From an uncultured Lachnospiraceae bacterium (GTDB taxonomy: Bacteria > Bacillota > Clostridia > Lachnospirales > Lachnospiraceae), in NCBI GenBank assembly GCA_900553355.1, contig USDK01000089.1:1-6855 (forward strand): a stretch of DNA of 6,855 bases, read 5' to 3'. Each line of letters opens with the position of its first letter. Position 1 is the first letter of the stretch. Below the pieces are notes generated by a model. The model did not search any database. It had not been told where the DNA came from and saw nothing but the letters and a program-made list of their open reading frames with translations. Shown here one piece after another: positions 1-5,750 of the stretch. Position numbers and translations under genes: made by a program.

Positions 1-1280
1 CGATCCTGTCCCTTTTGATGGCCTCCCTCGTGCTGGGGAGCGCCTACATCCGCTATATCAGCTACGATGAGGACTACTATGCGGATGAGATGTATCTGAG
101 CGATTACTCCTTTATCGACGCCTCCTGCGGCGGGGAGTACCAGAGATACAATGAGCAGGCCGGCAATATCACGGAAGAAATGGCGCAGAAGCTGCGCTCC
201 TGCCCGGAGGTTACGGAGTACGGGGAATTTCTCACCCACGAGGTGGACCTGACTGCCGACGAGACGCTGCGCCGGACGGTGGTGGATTTTTACAATGGCA
301 TCGACAGCTATTACGGAGATGTGACAAGGAAAGAGTCTATGTCCGGACAGCCCGGCTGGGTGGCCGGCCTTGACGCGCTTGAGGAGACGGGGGAGTACCG
401 GAGCGTCCTCATTGGCGCCGAGGGTCTTGTGATGGACTATGTCCTGTTCTACGATATTCTGGACGGAGAATTTGATCCGGAGAAATTTGCCACAGGGGAC
501 TATGTGCTCTCTGTGGGGGCTACCTCCCAGGAGGGCTTATCCTCTGCGCCGGCGGGCTCCCAGGTGGAGATCGGAGGCAGAACCTTTACGGTCATGGCTG
601 CCGTGGCGGACTGGGGCAGCATCCCGGCGGGAAGGAACAGCAGGGCCGCAGAGTTCTCGCTGAACTATGTGATGCCGGCGGACACGCTGCAGGAGCTGTA
701 CCCGGGAACCCACATCCGGCAGATCATGGTCAACATCGATGACAGAGGAGCAGACCGGTTTGAGGAGAGGACAGCCGACATCCGCCGGGACGAGGGAGTG
801 ACTGTGGAACGAAAAAGCGATGAGCTTGGAGAGTTCCGGCAGTCCGTGGCAGCGGCGGTGTCGGTGGGGGTGTTCGCGGGAGCGCTCCTCTTTGGTATCA
901 GCATCCTGGGATTTGTGAATGTGATCATGACAAAGGTGTTGACCAGGAGGAGGGAATTTGCCCTGTACCAGAGCCTTGGCATGGAGAAGAGGCAGATCCG
1001 GCGGATGGTGCTGTACGAAGGACTCATAGAGGGGGCGGTGAGTCTTGTCTTCACGCTTCCTGCGGCGGCTCTTGTGCTCTGGTACGGGATGGCCCTCTAC
1101 TACGACAGCAATTTTGCCTACATCGGCAACAACGACTGGGCGGTCATCTACGAATACTCGCCCCTGCCGCTTCTTGGCATCGGCCTGGCCATTCTCCTTC
1201 TGTTTGTCCTGCTGCCCCAGATCTTCCTCGGTATGACAGAGAGGGAGAGCGTGGTGTCCAGGATGAGGTACAGAGAGTAA
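1..1280 (+). CDS. ABC transporter permease, FtsX/MacB-like (5' end outside window)
   Basis: The reading frame is already open at the left edge (first full codon at 3), so the N-terminus is missing. The first visible residues (ILSLLMASLVLGSAYIRYIS) look like the end of a membrane helix. A long soluble, probably extracellular domain follows, encoded by about 75-830. Three hydrophobic segments come next, at about 843-930, 1020-1100 and 1165-1230. Between the first two lies RRREFALYQSLGMEKRQIRRM, the cytoplasmic coupling-loop pattern typical of FtsX-domain permeases. The C-terminus ESVVSRMRYRE is also typical of the family. Such permeases pair with a MacB/LolD-type ATPase to expel peptides or antibiotics, or to act on the envelope; the substrate cannot be told here. 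The TTG at 15 and ATG at 18 are internal codons, not the start. An ATPase gene follows after 128 bp, but that ATPase may belong to a separate, tandem transporter. Confidence 0.9.
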   Translation, partial: ILSLLMASLVLGSAYIRYISYDEDYYADEMYLSDYSFIDASCGGEYQRYNEQAGNITEEMAQKLRSCPEVTEYGEFLTHEVDLTADETLRRTVVDFYNGIDSYYGDVTRKESMSGQPGWVAGLDALEETGEYRSVLIGAEGLVMDYVLFYDILDGEFDPEKFATGDYVLSVGATSQEGLSSAPAGSQVEIGGRTFTVMAAVADWGSIPAGRNSRAAEFSLNYVMPADTLQELYPGTHIRQIMVNIDDRGADRFEERTADIRRDEGVTVERKSDELGEFRQSVAAAVSVGVFAGALLFGISILGFVNVIMTKVLTRRREFALYQSLGMEKRQIRRMVLYEGLIEGAVSLVFTLPAAALVLWYGMALYYDSNFAYIGNNDWAVIYEYSPLPLLGIGLAILLLFVLLPQIFLGMTERESVVSRMRYRE

Positions 1281-1314
1281 AGTTACAAAACTGTACCTTT
1301 GGAGTGCCTTTATT

Positions 1315-1345
1315 TTGACATCCGTCTGCTATCCTTGTTTTTACA
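1315..1345 (+). promoter_or_regulatory. Possible promoter for the ABC ATPase gene
   Basis: A perfect -35 hexamer, TTGACA, lies at 1315-1320 in the 128-bp gap between permease and ATPase. No good -10 sits 17 nt downstream; the nearest candidates are TTTTTA (1338-1343) and TTTACA (1340-1345), both weak. A promoter here would make the ATPase the first gene of its own operon. The gap also holds a TACA/TGTA half-dyad (1284-1295) and an SD-like AAAAGGAGGAG (1345-1355) that could pair with GGCTTCCTT downstream. I see no leader ORF. Confidence 0.3.
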
Positions 1346-1408
1346 AAAGGAGGAGCGGTCTTTCTCACGCCGCGGCTTCCTTAAGCAAGACAGCAGGAGG
1401 TAGAAAAA

Positions 1409-1957
1409 ATGGATGCGATCTTAAAGGCAGCAGGGCTGAAAAAATATTACGGAAAGGGGGAGGCCCTCGTCAAAGCACTGGACGGCGTGGACCTGGAGAT
1501 CGAGCGGGGAAAATTCACCGCCATCATCGGCACGTCCGGCTCCGGCAAGTCCACCCTTTTAAATATGCTGGGCGGTCTGGATACGCCCACGGAGGGGAGT
1601 ATCCGCATCGGCGATACGGAGCTGGCAGAGCTTGACAGCGAGGCGGCCACCATTTTCAGGAGGAAGCAGATCGGCTTCATTTTCCAGAACTACAATCTGG
1701 TTCCCGTGCTGAGCGTGTGGGAGAATATCATCCTCCCCATCTCCCTGGACGGGCGCAGGCCGGACAAGAAATTTATCATGGAGATCGTAAAGCTTCTGGG
1801 CCTTGCGAAGAAGCTGGACAATCTGCCGAACAACCTGTCCGGCGGTCAGCAGCAGCGGGTGGCCATTGCCAGAGCTCTGGCCAGCAAGCCCTCCATCATC
1901 CTGGCAGATGTAAAGCAGAGGAAGAACCAGGGCAGTGTAAAGCGTGTATCCGGTTGA
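1409..1957 (+). pseudogene. ABC transporter ATP-binding protein, truncated at Walker B by an insertion
   Basis: The first 167 residues are a MacB/LolD/BceA-type ATPase: Walker A GTSGSGKST at 41-49, Q-loop FIFQNYNL, and signature LSGGQQQRVAIARAL from residue 143. Walker B begins normally (IILAD, D167), but the expected catalytic Glu and the EPTGNLD D-loop region are absent. Sixteen codons of unrelated sequence (VKQRKNQG...) lead to TGA at 1957. The H-loop is missing as well. The 182-aa product therefore lacks the catalytic glutamate and about a quarter of the domain, and should not hydrolyse ATP. The ATG at 1409 has AGGAGG a few bases upstream. The clean loss of homology within one codon, plus the base-composition change, points to insertion of foreign DNA rather than gradual decay. 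The 3' part and its partner permease would lie beyond the far end of the element, outside this window. Confidence 0.9.
1903..1943 (+). repeat. Near-perfect 13/14-bp direct repeat at the element junction
   Basis: GGCAGATGTAAAGC (1903-1916) recurs as GGCAGTGTAAAGC (1931-1943), differing by a single missing base, with a period of about 28 bp. The first copy straddles the host/element boundary and its GGCAGATG half is host Walker B sequence. It may be a recombinase recognition repeat or a trace of an earlier insertion event. It may also be chance. Confidence 0.5.
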
Positions 1958-1981
1958 AAAAGAGGGAAAATAAGAACAGGT

Positions 1982-2008
1982 TACACAAAGGGTTTGCACA
2001 TTTGTGTA
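1982..2008. repeat. 8-bp perfect dyad near the element end
   Basis: TACACAAA (1982-1989) and TTTGTGTA (2001-2008) are perfect inverted repeats separated by 11 bp. Their position about 75-100 bp inside the left end, with no coding sequence there, suits a binding site for an excisionase, recombinase or repressor. No U-tract follows, so it is not a terminator. Confidence 0.45.
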
Positions 2009-2033
2009 TACAGTAAATATTGGAAGAGTAGTG

Positions 2034-2075
2034 ATCAGCATTAGGGAGAGGGAATCCCTGAGAGCTGATTTTTTT
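2034..2075 (+). terminator. Intrinsic terminator / possible attenuator upstream of the first element gene
   Basis: ATCAGC (2034-2039) pairs with GCTGAT (2064-2069), and AGGGA (2043-2047) pairs with TCCCT (2055-2059) inside it. A run of seven T follows (2069-2075). No element gene ends before it, so it either blocks transcription entering from the interrupted host ABC gene or attenuates a leader transcript for the gene starting at 2115. The minus strand lacks a U-tract. Confidence 0.7.
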
Positions 2076-2114
2076 CGTTTATAGGATAGAAAAAGAACGG
2101 AGGAAAGAAGTCAG

Positions 2115-2651
2115 ATGAGAGAAGAAATATATCAGATCAGGCGTCCTGAACATATCCTGTTTGGAGACCCGTTATATTTAGATAACAAAGAACGTTTCAA
2201 AAATGTGCTGATTGATTATCAGCCAGAGAAATGTTTAGATGTAAGGCTAGTCCTGAAAGAAGAGCCGGATCCGCAAGATGCAAGATTTATCCTGAAGTAC
2301 ATGGACTTATACTTTGCGCCACCACAAGATCTGAAGATCTACATGAATAACAGGATGTATCAAGGTCAGCAGAGCAAGTCTAAAGGCGTTGCGGTAGATA
2401 CGGCGAGATACCATATAGAAGTGGATGAGCGGGAACTGGACATACGAACAGGTGCCGACGGATGGTGGGGATGTTTTACAGAGTTTTACCGCATGGATGG
2501 AAAACGGAAGATTTCCGATGCGGCATTCCTCAGTATCTATGTGCCAGACGAGGCAGATTTTTCATGGATGAGACAAAATGCCCGTTATCTTTTCGGAGAA
2601 TTACAGCCAATCAATAAAAATAAAAAAAGGGCAAACCGGGAAGCAAGATAG
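2115..2651 (+). CDS. Hypothetical protein, 178 aa
   Basis: I do not recognise this family. The ATG at 2115 has CGGAGGAAAG about 10 nt upstream. The protein is soluble, with no signal peptide or membrane segment. Features seen: an N-terminal segment HILFGDPLYL (about 13-22), alternating hydrophobic stretches suggesting beta structure (CLDVRLVL, YHIEVDEREL, AFLSIYVP), a GADGWWGCFTEFYR segment (about 113-126), and a very basic tail (NKNKKRANREAR) that could touch nucleic acid. It is the first gene of the element and shares the AT-richer composition of the next two. A terminator-like hairpin lies 40 nt before the start. A 125-nt gap with a copy of the three-copy repeat follows. That placement suggests element upkeep or regulation, but no function can be assigned. 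Confidence 0.8.
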   Translation: MREEIYQIRRPEHILFGDPLYLDNKERFKNVLIDYQPEKCLDVRLVLKEEPDPQDARFILKYMDLYFAPPQDLKIYMNNRMYQGQQSKSKGVAVDTARYHIEVDERELDIRTGADGWWGCFTEFYRMDGKRKISDAAFLSIYVPDEADFSWMRQNARYLFGELQPINKNKKRANREAR

Positions 2652-2657
2652 AAGCTG

Positions 2658-2733
2658 TTGCTATCTGCCAATTTCTCTGCCGTATTTTTGTAAGATGTGG
2701 TGGATAGCTTTCTTTCCCGGCAGCAGGTATCCT
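2658..2733 (+). repeat. Intergenic repeat, copy A (upstream of the 252-aa gene)
   Basis: This copy closely matches copy B over its left part (CTATCnnCCAATTTC, GTGGATAGCTTTCT, CCCGGC). Two boxes are conserved in all three copies: TAGCTT, here at 2705-2710, and TATCCT at 2728-2733, exactly 17 nt apart. The start codon of the next gene is 43 nt beyond the second box. It may be a promoter family or a protein-binding site. Confidence 0.65.
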
Positions 2734-2776
2734 TCCGTTTGAAATAAGGCTGTGCCGTAAGAAGGGAGGGAGACAA

Positions 2777-3535
2777 GTGGATAAAAACCTGGATGCATTA
2801 TGGCTGGAAGAGATGGAACCACATATTGATGGAAAGATCATCCGGTATCTGCGGACACATCATGGAAGATACGGAAAGCTGCTCCAGAAGCATGAAGAAT
2901 TGCTTAAGAGCTATCCGGTTCTGGTTTCGGTTATCAATGAGGACGAAAAGATCACATTAGATCAGGAAGAGCATTGTGCTCTCAGGAGATTCATGGCAGT
3001 CCAGAATGAAATGGACAGCATCGTCATCAGATACAGTTACTTTTTCGGGCAGGCACGTATATTTGACTATTTTGAAATGTTAAAGGATCTGCATGATACA
3101 TCTAAGCAGGATAATGGGAAGAAAGAAGAAAGAGGTGATAAGAGAATGGCTACATATGAAGAAAAAGAGTTGATCGCAGCAACGCTGAACGGCTTAGAAT
3201 CCTATGCAAAAGAAATCGCACAAGATGCGTGGGAACCATTAATAAAGATCCGGAGAATCATAAAGGAGATGAGTTCCTACTGGGATATGCAGGAAGAAAA
3301 GGACTGGGAGCGGAGTTTTGATAACCATGTGCTGTTGAGCTACTTTGATCAGAAAGCAGAACCAGTTCCAGATGAAGAGAAGAAAAGAGTGATCCAAGGG
3401 CTGGTACACTATATAGAAGAAATGGAGCGTACCCATGGTGACGAGGACGCAGGGAGGATCCATGAGATCAGGAAGCTGATAGCGGAGATCACTGTCAGAT
3501 GGGAAATGAATACGGAACAATTGTCAGAAGAGTAA
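2777..3535 (+). CDS. Hypothetical two-domain helical protein, 252 aa
   Basis: The GTG at 2777 is chosen because GGGAGGGAG (2764-2772) lies just upstream. Residues about 4-108 are homologous to the N-terminal domain of the gene at 3725. Shared features are DxxW, a (I/V)xRYL segment, YPVL, an L(D/T)xEEH motif and an aromatic-rich (S/H)YFxGQ segment, with predicted helices throughout. This shape recalls small DUF families common in Firmicutes mobile elements (DUF6664 or DUF6809 come to mind, unchecked). A charged linker (KQDNGKKEERGDKR) leads to a second domain of 129 aa with no counterpart in the paralogue; it is helical and rich in Glu/Lys. That domain starts at an in-frame ATG (3146) with its own strong ribosome binding site, so two products or an ancestral gene fusion are possible. 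The protein is cytoplasmic and its function is unknown. Confidence 0.85.
   Translation: MDKNLDALWLEEMEPHIDGKIIRYLRTHHGRYGKLLQKHEELLKSYPVLVSVINEDEKITLDQEEHCALRRFMAVQNEMDSIVIRYSYFFGQARIFDYFEMLKDLHDTSKQDNGKKEERGDKRMATYEEKELIAATLNGLESYAKEIAQDAWEPLIKIRRIIKEMSSYWDMQEEKDWERSFDNHVLLSYFDQKAEPVPDEEKKRVIQGLVHYIEEMERTHGDEDAGRIHEIRKLIAEITVRWEMNTEQLSEE
3129..3148 (+). promoter_or_regulatory. Internal ribosome binding site and ATG inside the 252-aa gene
   Basis: AAAGAGGTGAT (3129-3139) matches the full 16S-complementary SD closely, lacking one G, and sits 6 nt before an in-frame ATG at 3146. The predicted short product is the 129-aa C-terminal domain (MATYEEKEL...). The site lies exactly at the domain linker. 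Confidence 0.55.
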
Positions 3536-3573
3536 GCAAAGATATGTATCATAGGAAGATGTGATTTAAGAGC

Positions 3574-3598
3574 GGGACAGGATAGAAAGGCCTGTCCT
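3574..3598 (+). repeat. 8-bp hairpin after the 252-aa gene
   Basis: GGGACAGG (3574-3581) pairs with CCTGTCCT (3591-3598) around a 9-nt loop, with one G-T pair. No U-run follows, so it is not a convincing terminator. It may stabilise the 3' end of the upstream mRNA or be a binding site. Confidence 0.45.
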
Positions 3599-3624
3599 GT
3601 ATCAGTTATGAAATACTGCATTTG

Positions 3625-3700
3625 TTACTATCAACCAATTTCCTGCCAGTCCTTTTGTGGGATTTCGTGGATAGCTTTCTGCCCGGCTTTGGCGTATGGT
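3625..3700 (+). repeat. Intergenic repeat, copy B (upstream of the 202-aa gene)
   Basis: This copy shares its left part with copy A and its right part (TTTGG-GTATG-TTGT) with copy C. Box 1 TAGCTT is at 3672-3677 and box 2 TATGGT at 3695-3700, again with exactly 17 nt between them. The ribosome binding site of the next gene begins 13 nt after box 2, leaving room only for a very short leader if box 2 is a -10 element. Confidence 0.65.
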
Positions 3701-3724
3701 TGTCGTCAGAATGGAGGTGACAAC

Positions 3725-4333
3725 GTGAAACTGAAGCGGGATAAGATATGGGCAGAACTGTTTGAGGTTGTATTTGACCAGAGAGTTGTCCGATATCTTC
3801 TGAAAAACAATCCAGAGTATCAGGAACTCTTCCAACAGAAGAGCATTCTCTCAGGGGAATATCCGGTTCTGGACAGACTGTGGGATGAAGAGTCAGCCAT
3901 TTGTCTGACAGAGGAAGAGCATAAGGCATTCGGCACGTACATGAAACTGAGATCGGATATGGAAGCGCTGGAAAGGGAGTACCACTACTTCCTCGGACAG
4001 ACGGACATGCTGGATCTGACCAGGGTGATGAACGGGCTGTCAGCGGAAAGTGTGGTCCCAGATGCGGAAGACCGGCGGATGCATATCCTGGAGCATCTGA
4101 AAGAGGGGCGCATGGATGACGCAGACCATGACTTCCTCAAAAATGAAGAGTTCTGCAGGAAAAGGAAGCAGGCAGATGAACTGGGGAAGGAACTGAATCA
4201 TCTGGAACTTTCAGAAGAGGCAAGGAACCTTCTAAATGATTATGTATCAGCGGTGGAAAGCGAGTGGCTGTGTTATGGGGAACTTGCCTACCAATATGGT
4301 GTAGAAGATATGCTGACATTATTGAAACAATAA
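3725..4333 (+). CDS. Hypothetical helical protein, 202 aa, paralogue of the 252-aa protein
   Basis: The frame is open from an ATG at 3608, but I choose GTG at 3725. GGAGGTGA lies at 3713-3720, and the upstream 39 codons fall in the intergenic repeat and would give an odd Cys-rich leader. Residues about 5-105 align with the N-terminal domain of the preceding protein (RYLLKN, YPVL, LTEEEH, YHYFLGQTDML). The C-terminal half (about 130-202) looks like a diverged second copy of the same domain: FLKNEEF, LSEEARNLLNDY, YGELAYQYGVEDMLTLL. The protein would then be an internal duplication. It is soluble and helical, with no catalytic motif. Being next to a paralogue suggests local duplication inside the element. 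A strong terminator follows the stop. Function is unknown. Confidence 0.85.
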   Translation: MKLKRDKIWAELFEVVFDQRVVRYLLKNNPEYQELFQQKSILSGEYPVLDRLWDEESAICLTEEEHKAFGTYMKLRSDMEALEREYHYFLGQTDMLDLTRVMNGLSAESVVPDAEDRRMHILEHLKEGRMDDADHDFLKNEEFCRKRKQADELGKELNHLELSEEARNLLNDYVSAVESEWLCYGELAYQYGVEDMLTLLKQ

Positions 4334-4353
4334 ATATAGGAAGAAAGCGGAAT

Positions 4354-4390
4354 GCCGTCCTGATATAGCAAGTATCGGGGCGGCTTTTTT
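4354..4390 (+). terminator. Strong intrinsic terminator just before parM
   Basis: GCCGTCCTGATA (4354-4365) pairs with TATCGGGGCGGC (4373-4384) around a 7-nt loop, a 12-bp stem with two G-T pairs, followed by TTTTTT (4385-4390). The parM ribosome binding site starts only 7 nt later, leaving no space for a promoter between them. Confidence 0.85.
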
Positions 4391-4414
4391 CGTGAAAAGG
4401 GAGGAAGAGATTGA

Positions 4415-5323
4415 ATGATCATTGGGATTGACCATGGCTATTCTGCTATGAAGACCAAACACTGCTGTTTTCCCTCTGGGGTGACAGCATACGAGCATGA
4501 GCCATATACAAACCGGAGAGTCCTGCAGTATGAGGGCAGTTATTATGTGTGTGGTACCGGGCGGCAGCCCTTGATCCGCACCAAGACAGAAAACCAGAAC
4601 TACTATCTTTTGACGCTGGCGGCCATTGCACAGGAAATCCGTTTCCGGGGCGCCCCGGCAAAAGCGGACGTGGTGCTGGCGGCAGGGCTGCCGCTCACCA
4701 CCTTCGGCAGGGAGAAGAAGGATTTTCGGGAATATCTGCTGGGAAAGAAAAATCCGGCGGTGTTCCGGTACGAAGGGGTCTCCTATGAGATCCGCATTTC
4801 GGATGTAAAGCTGTTCCCCCAGGGATACTCGGCTCTGGCTCTTTACCCGGAATATTTAAAGGATGAACCGTCTGTTCTTCTCATTGACATTGGGGGCTGG
4901 ACCGTAGACTTAATGCGGCTTGATAACGCTGTTCCCAATGCATCTACCTGCAGAAGTTTGGAATTGGGAGTCATTCGGTGTATGGATGAGATTCTGGAAC
5001 AGGTGCGTAGAAACACGGGATTGTCCGTTACAGAAACGCAGATCGAGCGTGTGCTGAATGGACAATCCTGCAGTATGCCTGTGGAAGTCGTGTCTTTGAT
5101 TAAGAAACAGGGCAGGCTTTACATTGAAAAGATATTGTCTGCGATCACCGAGGCAGGCTTTGATCTGCGGGCAGTTCCTTCCGTTTTCATGGGAGGCGGG
5201 GCTGCTATTTTTCAGCACCGTGTAAGCACCCAGGACCGCCTGTGCCGCCCGATTTACCTCACGGACATCCATGCCAACGCAGCCGGATATGAACGGATTG
5301 TGGGGCAGATGAGGGCGCTGTGA
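4415..5323 (+). CDS. parM: ParM/StbA-like actin-family segregation ATPase, 302 aa
   Basis: The fold signatures of actin-like ATPases are present: phosphate-1 GIDHGYSAMKT (D6, G8, K13), phosphate-2 LLIDIGGWTVDL (D158, G160, G161) and the adenosine motif FMGGGAAIF (G260-G262). The length suits the ParM/StbA/Alp family. Such proteins form dynamic filaments that push or pull DNA apart after binding a ParR-centromere complex. AAGGGAGG (4397-4404) supports the ATG at 4415; a TTG 4 nt earlier is in another frame. The stop overlaps the next gene by 4 nt (GTGA), the usual parMR arrangement. On an integrated element it would act on the excised circle or a replicating form. The first half is more GC-rich than the second. 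The family is clear; the symbol is used in the family sense. Confidence 0.88.
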   Translation: MIIGIDHGYSAMKTKHCCFPSGVTAYEHEPYTNRRVLQYEGSYYVCGTGRQPLIRTKTENQNYYLLTLAAIAQEIRFRGAPAKADVVLAAGLPLTTFGREKKDFREYLLGKKNPAVFRYEGVSYEIRISDVKLFPQGYSALALYPEYLKDEPSVLLIDIGGWTVDLMRLDNAVPNASTCRSLELGVIRCMDEILEQVRRNTGLSVTETQIERVLNGQSCSMPVEVVSLIKKQGRLYIEKILSAITEAGFDLRAVPSVFMGGGAAIFQHRVSTQDRLCRPIYLTDIHANAAGYERIVGQMRAL

Positions 5324-5595
5324 GCCGCCCGGTCTTTTCCTTTCGCCCAAACCTTAAGAACCCGGAGCATGAAAAAGCGTGGCGGCTTTTGATGGAAGTT
5401 CCGGCAGGACAGAGGAATCAGTATCTGGTGGATGTGATCCTAGAAAAAGAAGAACGGGAAACCTTACGGAAACTGATTCAGGAGACTGTTCGAGAAGAAC
5501 TAAAAAGTGGCGGTATGGAACGAATGCCAGCATGTGAAAAGGAAGAAATTCCCGGTCAGATGCTGGATTTTTTATTTCAGATGGAGCAGGAGTAA
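5320..5595 (+). CDS. parR: ParR-like partner of ParM, 91 aa
   Basis: The GTG start at 5320 overlaps the parM TGA in GTGA, implying translational coupling and near-equal synthesis. The N-terminal part (FSFRPNLKNPEHEKAWRLL, then a helix QRNQYLVDVIL) fits a ribbon-helix-helix DNA-binding domain as in ParR/StbB proteins. A charged helix (EKEERETLRKLIQETVREEL) follows, then a short linker and a C-terminal hydrophobic motif, MLDFLFQMEQE. In ParR proteins the C-terminal peptide docks on ParM filament ends, so this tail is a reasonable docking candidate. I identified it mainly from position, size and layout, since these proteins diverge quickly. No iterated parC repeats are seen directly upstream or downstream. 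Another RHH regulator is the main alternative. Confidence 0.7.
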   Translation: MSRPVFSFRPNLKNPEHEKAWRLLMEVPAGQRNQYLVDVILEKEERETLRKLIQETVREELKSGGMERMPACEKEEIPGQMLDFLFQMEQE

Positions 5596-5609
5596 AGGAG
5601 GTGAGGCCT

Positions 5610-5678
5610 ATGGACAAAGAAAATATGGCATTGTTGGATCTGCTTGGGTTTTGCATACCTTTGACATGGATTCTTTAG
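5610..5678 (+). CDS. Putative 22-aa micropeptide with ideal ribosome binding site
   Basis: AAAGGAGGTGAGG (5594-5606) overlaps the parR stop codon and lies 8 nt before ATG 5610. It is the best SD match in the window. The ORF encodes 22 residues (MDKENMALLDLLG... ending ...TWIL) and stops at TAG 5678. The second half is hydrophobic, so it could be a small membrane-associated peptide. It ends about where intergenic repeat copy C begins, so a leader-peptide role for the following gene is possible. It could also be the remnant of a longer gene. I recognise no family. Confidence 0.5.
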   Translation: MDKENMALLDLLGFCIPLTWIL

Positions 5679-5688
5679 TGGGTATTGT
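5661..5688 (+). promoter_or_regulatory. Possible sigma-70 promoter upstream of the RHH gene
   Basis: TTGACA (5661-5666) is a perfect -35, and TATTGT (5683-5688) is a 4/6 match to the -10 with a 16-nt spacer. Transcription would start near 5695, inside repeat copy C. A second candidate for the same gene is TTCAAA (5701-5706), 17 nt, TATAAC (5724-5729). Neither pair is conserved in copies A and B. Confidence 0.4.
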
Positions 5689-5720
5689 GAATAGCTTTCT
5701 TTCAAACTTTGGAGTATGTT
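5668..5720 (+). repeat. Intergenic repeat, copy C (upstream of the RHH gene)
   Basis: This copy matches copy B best: GTGGGnATT-GTG, ATAGCTTTCT, then TTTGGnGTATGnTTGT. Box 1 TAGCTT is at 5692-5697 and box 2 TATGTT at 5715-5720, 17 nt apart as in the other copies. The start codon is 30 nt beyond box 2. The left CCAATTTC part seen in A and B is not kept. Confidence 0.6.
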
Positions 5721-5750
5721 GTGTATAACAAAACGAAAGGAGAAACGCAG

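Noticed and set aside
1281..1300. BlaI/CopY-type operator from TACA...TGTA after the permease gene
   Set aside because: The half-sites are 4 nt apart and the flanks do not extend the dyad, so the match is too short to call.
3574..3598. Hairpin after the 252-aa gene as an intrinsic terminator
   Set aside because: No U-run follows the stem, and the next bases are GTATCAG.
3608..3724. Upstream extension of the 202-aa gene to ATG 3608
   Set aside because: The extension covers the intergenic repeat and gives a Cys-rich leader absent from the paralogue. GTG 3725 has a near-perfect ribosome binding site.
5709..5750. TTG 5709 as start of the RHH gene
   Set aside because: No ribosome binding site at that spot and it lies in repeat copy C. 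ATG 5751 has AAAGGAGA at good spacing.
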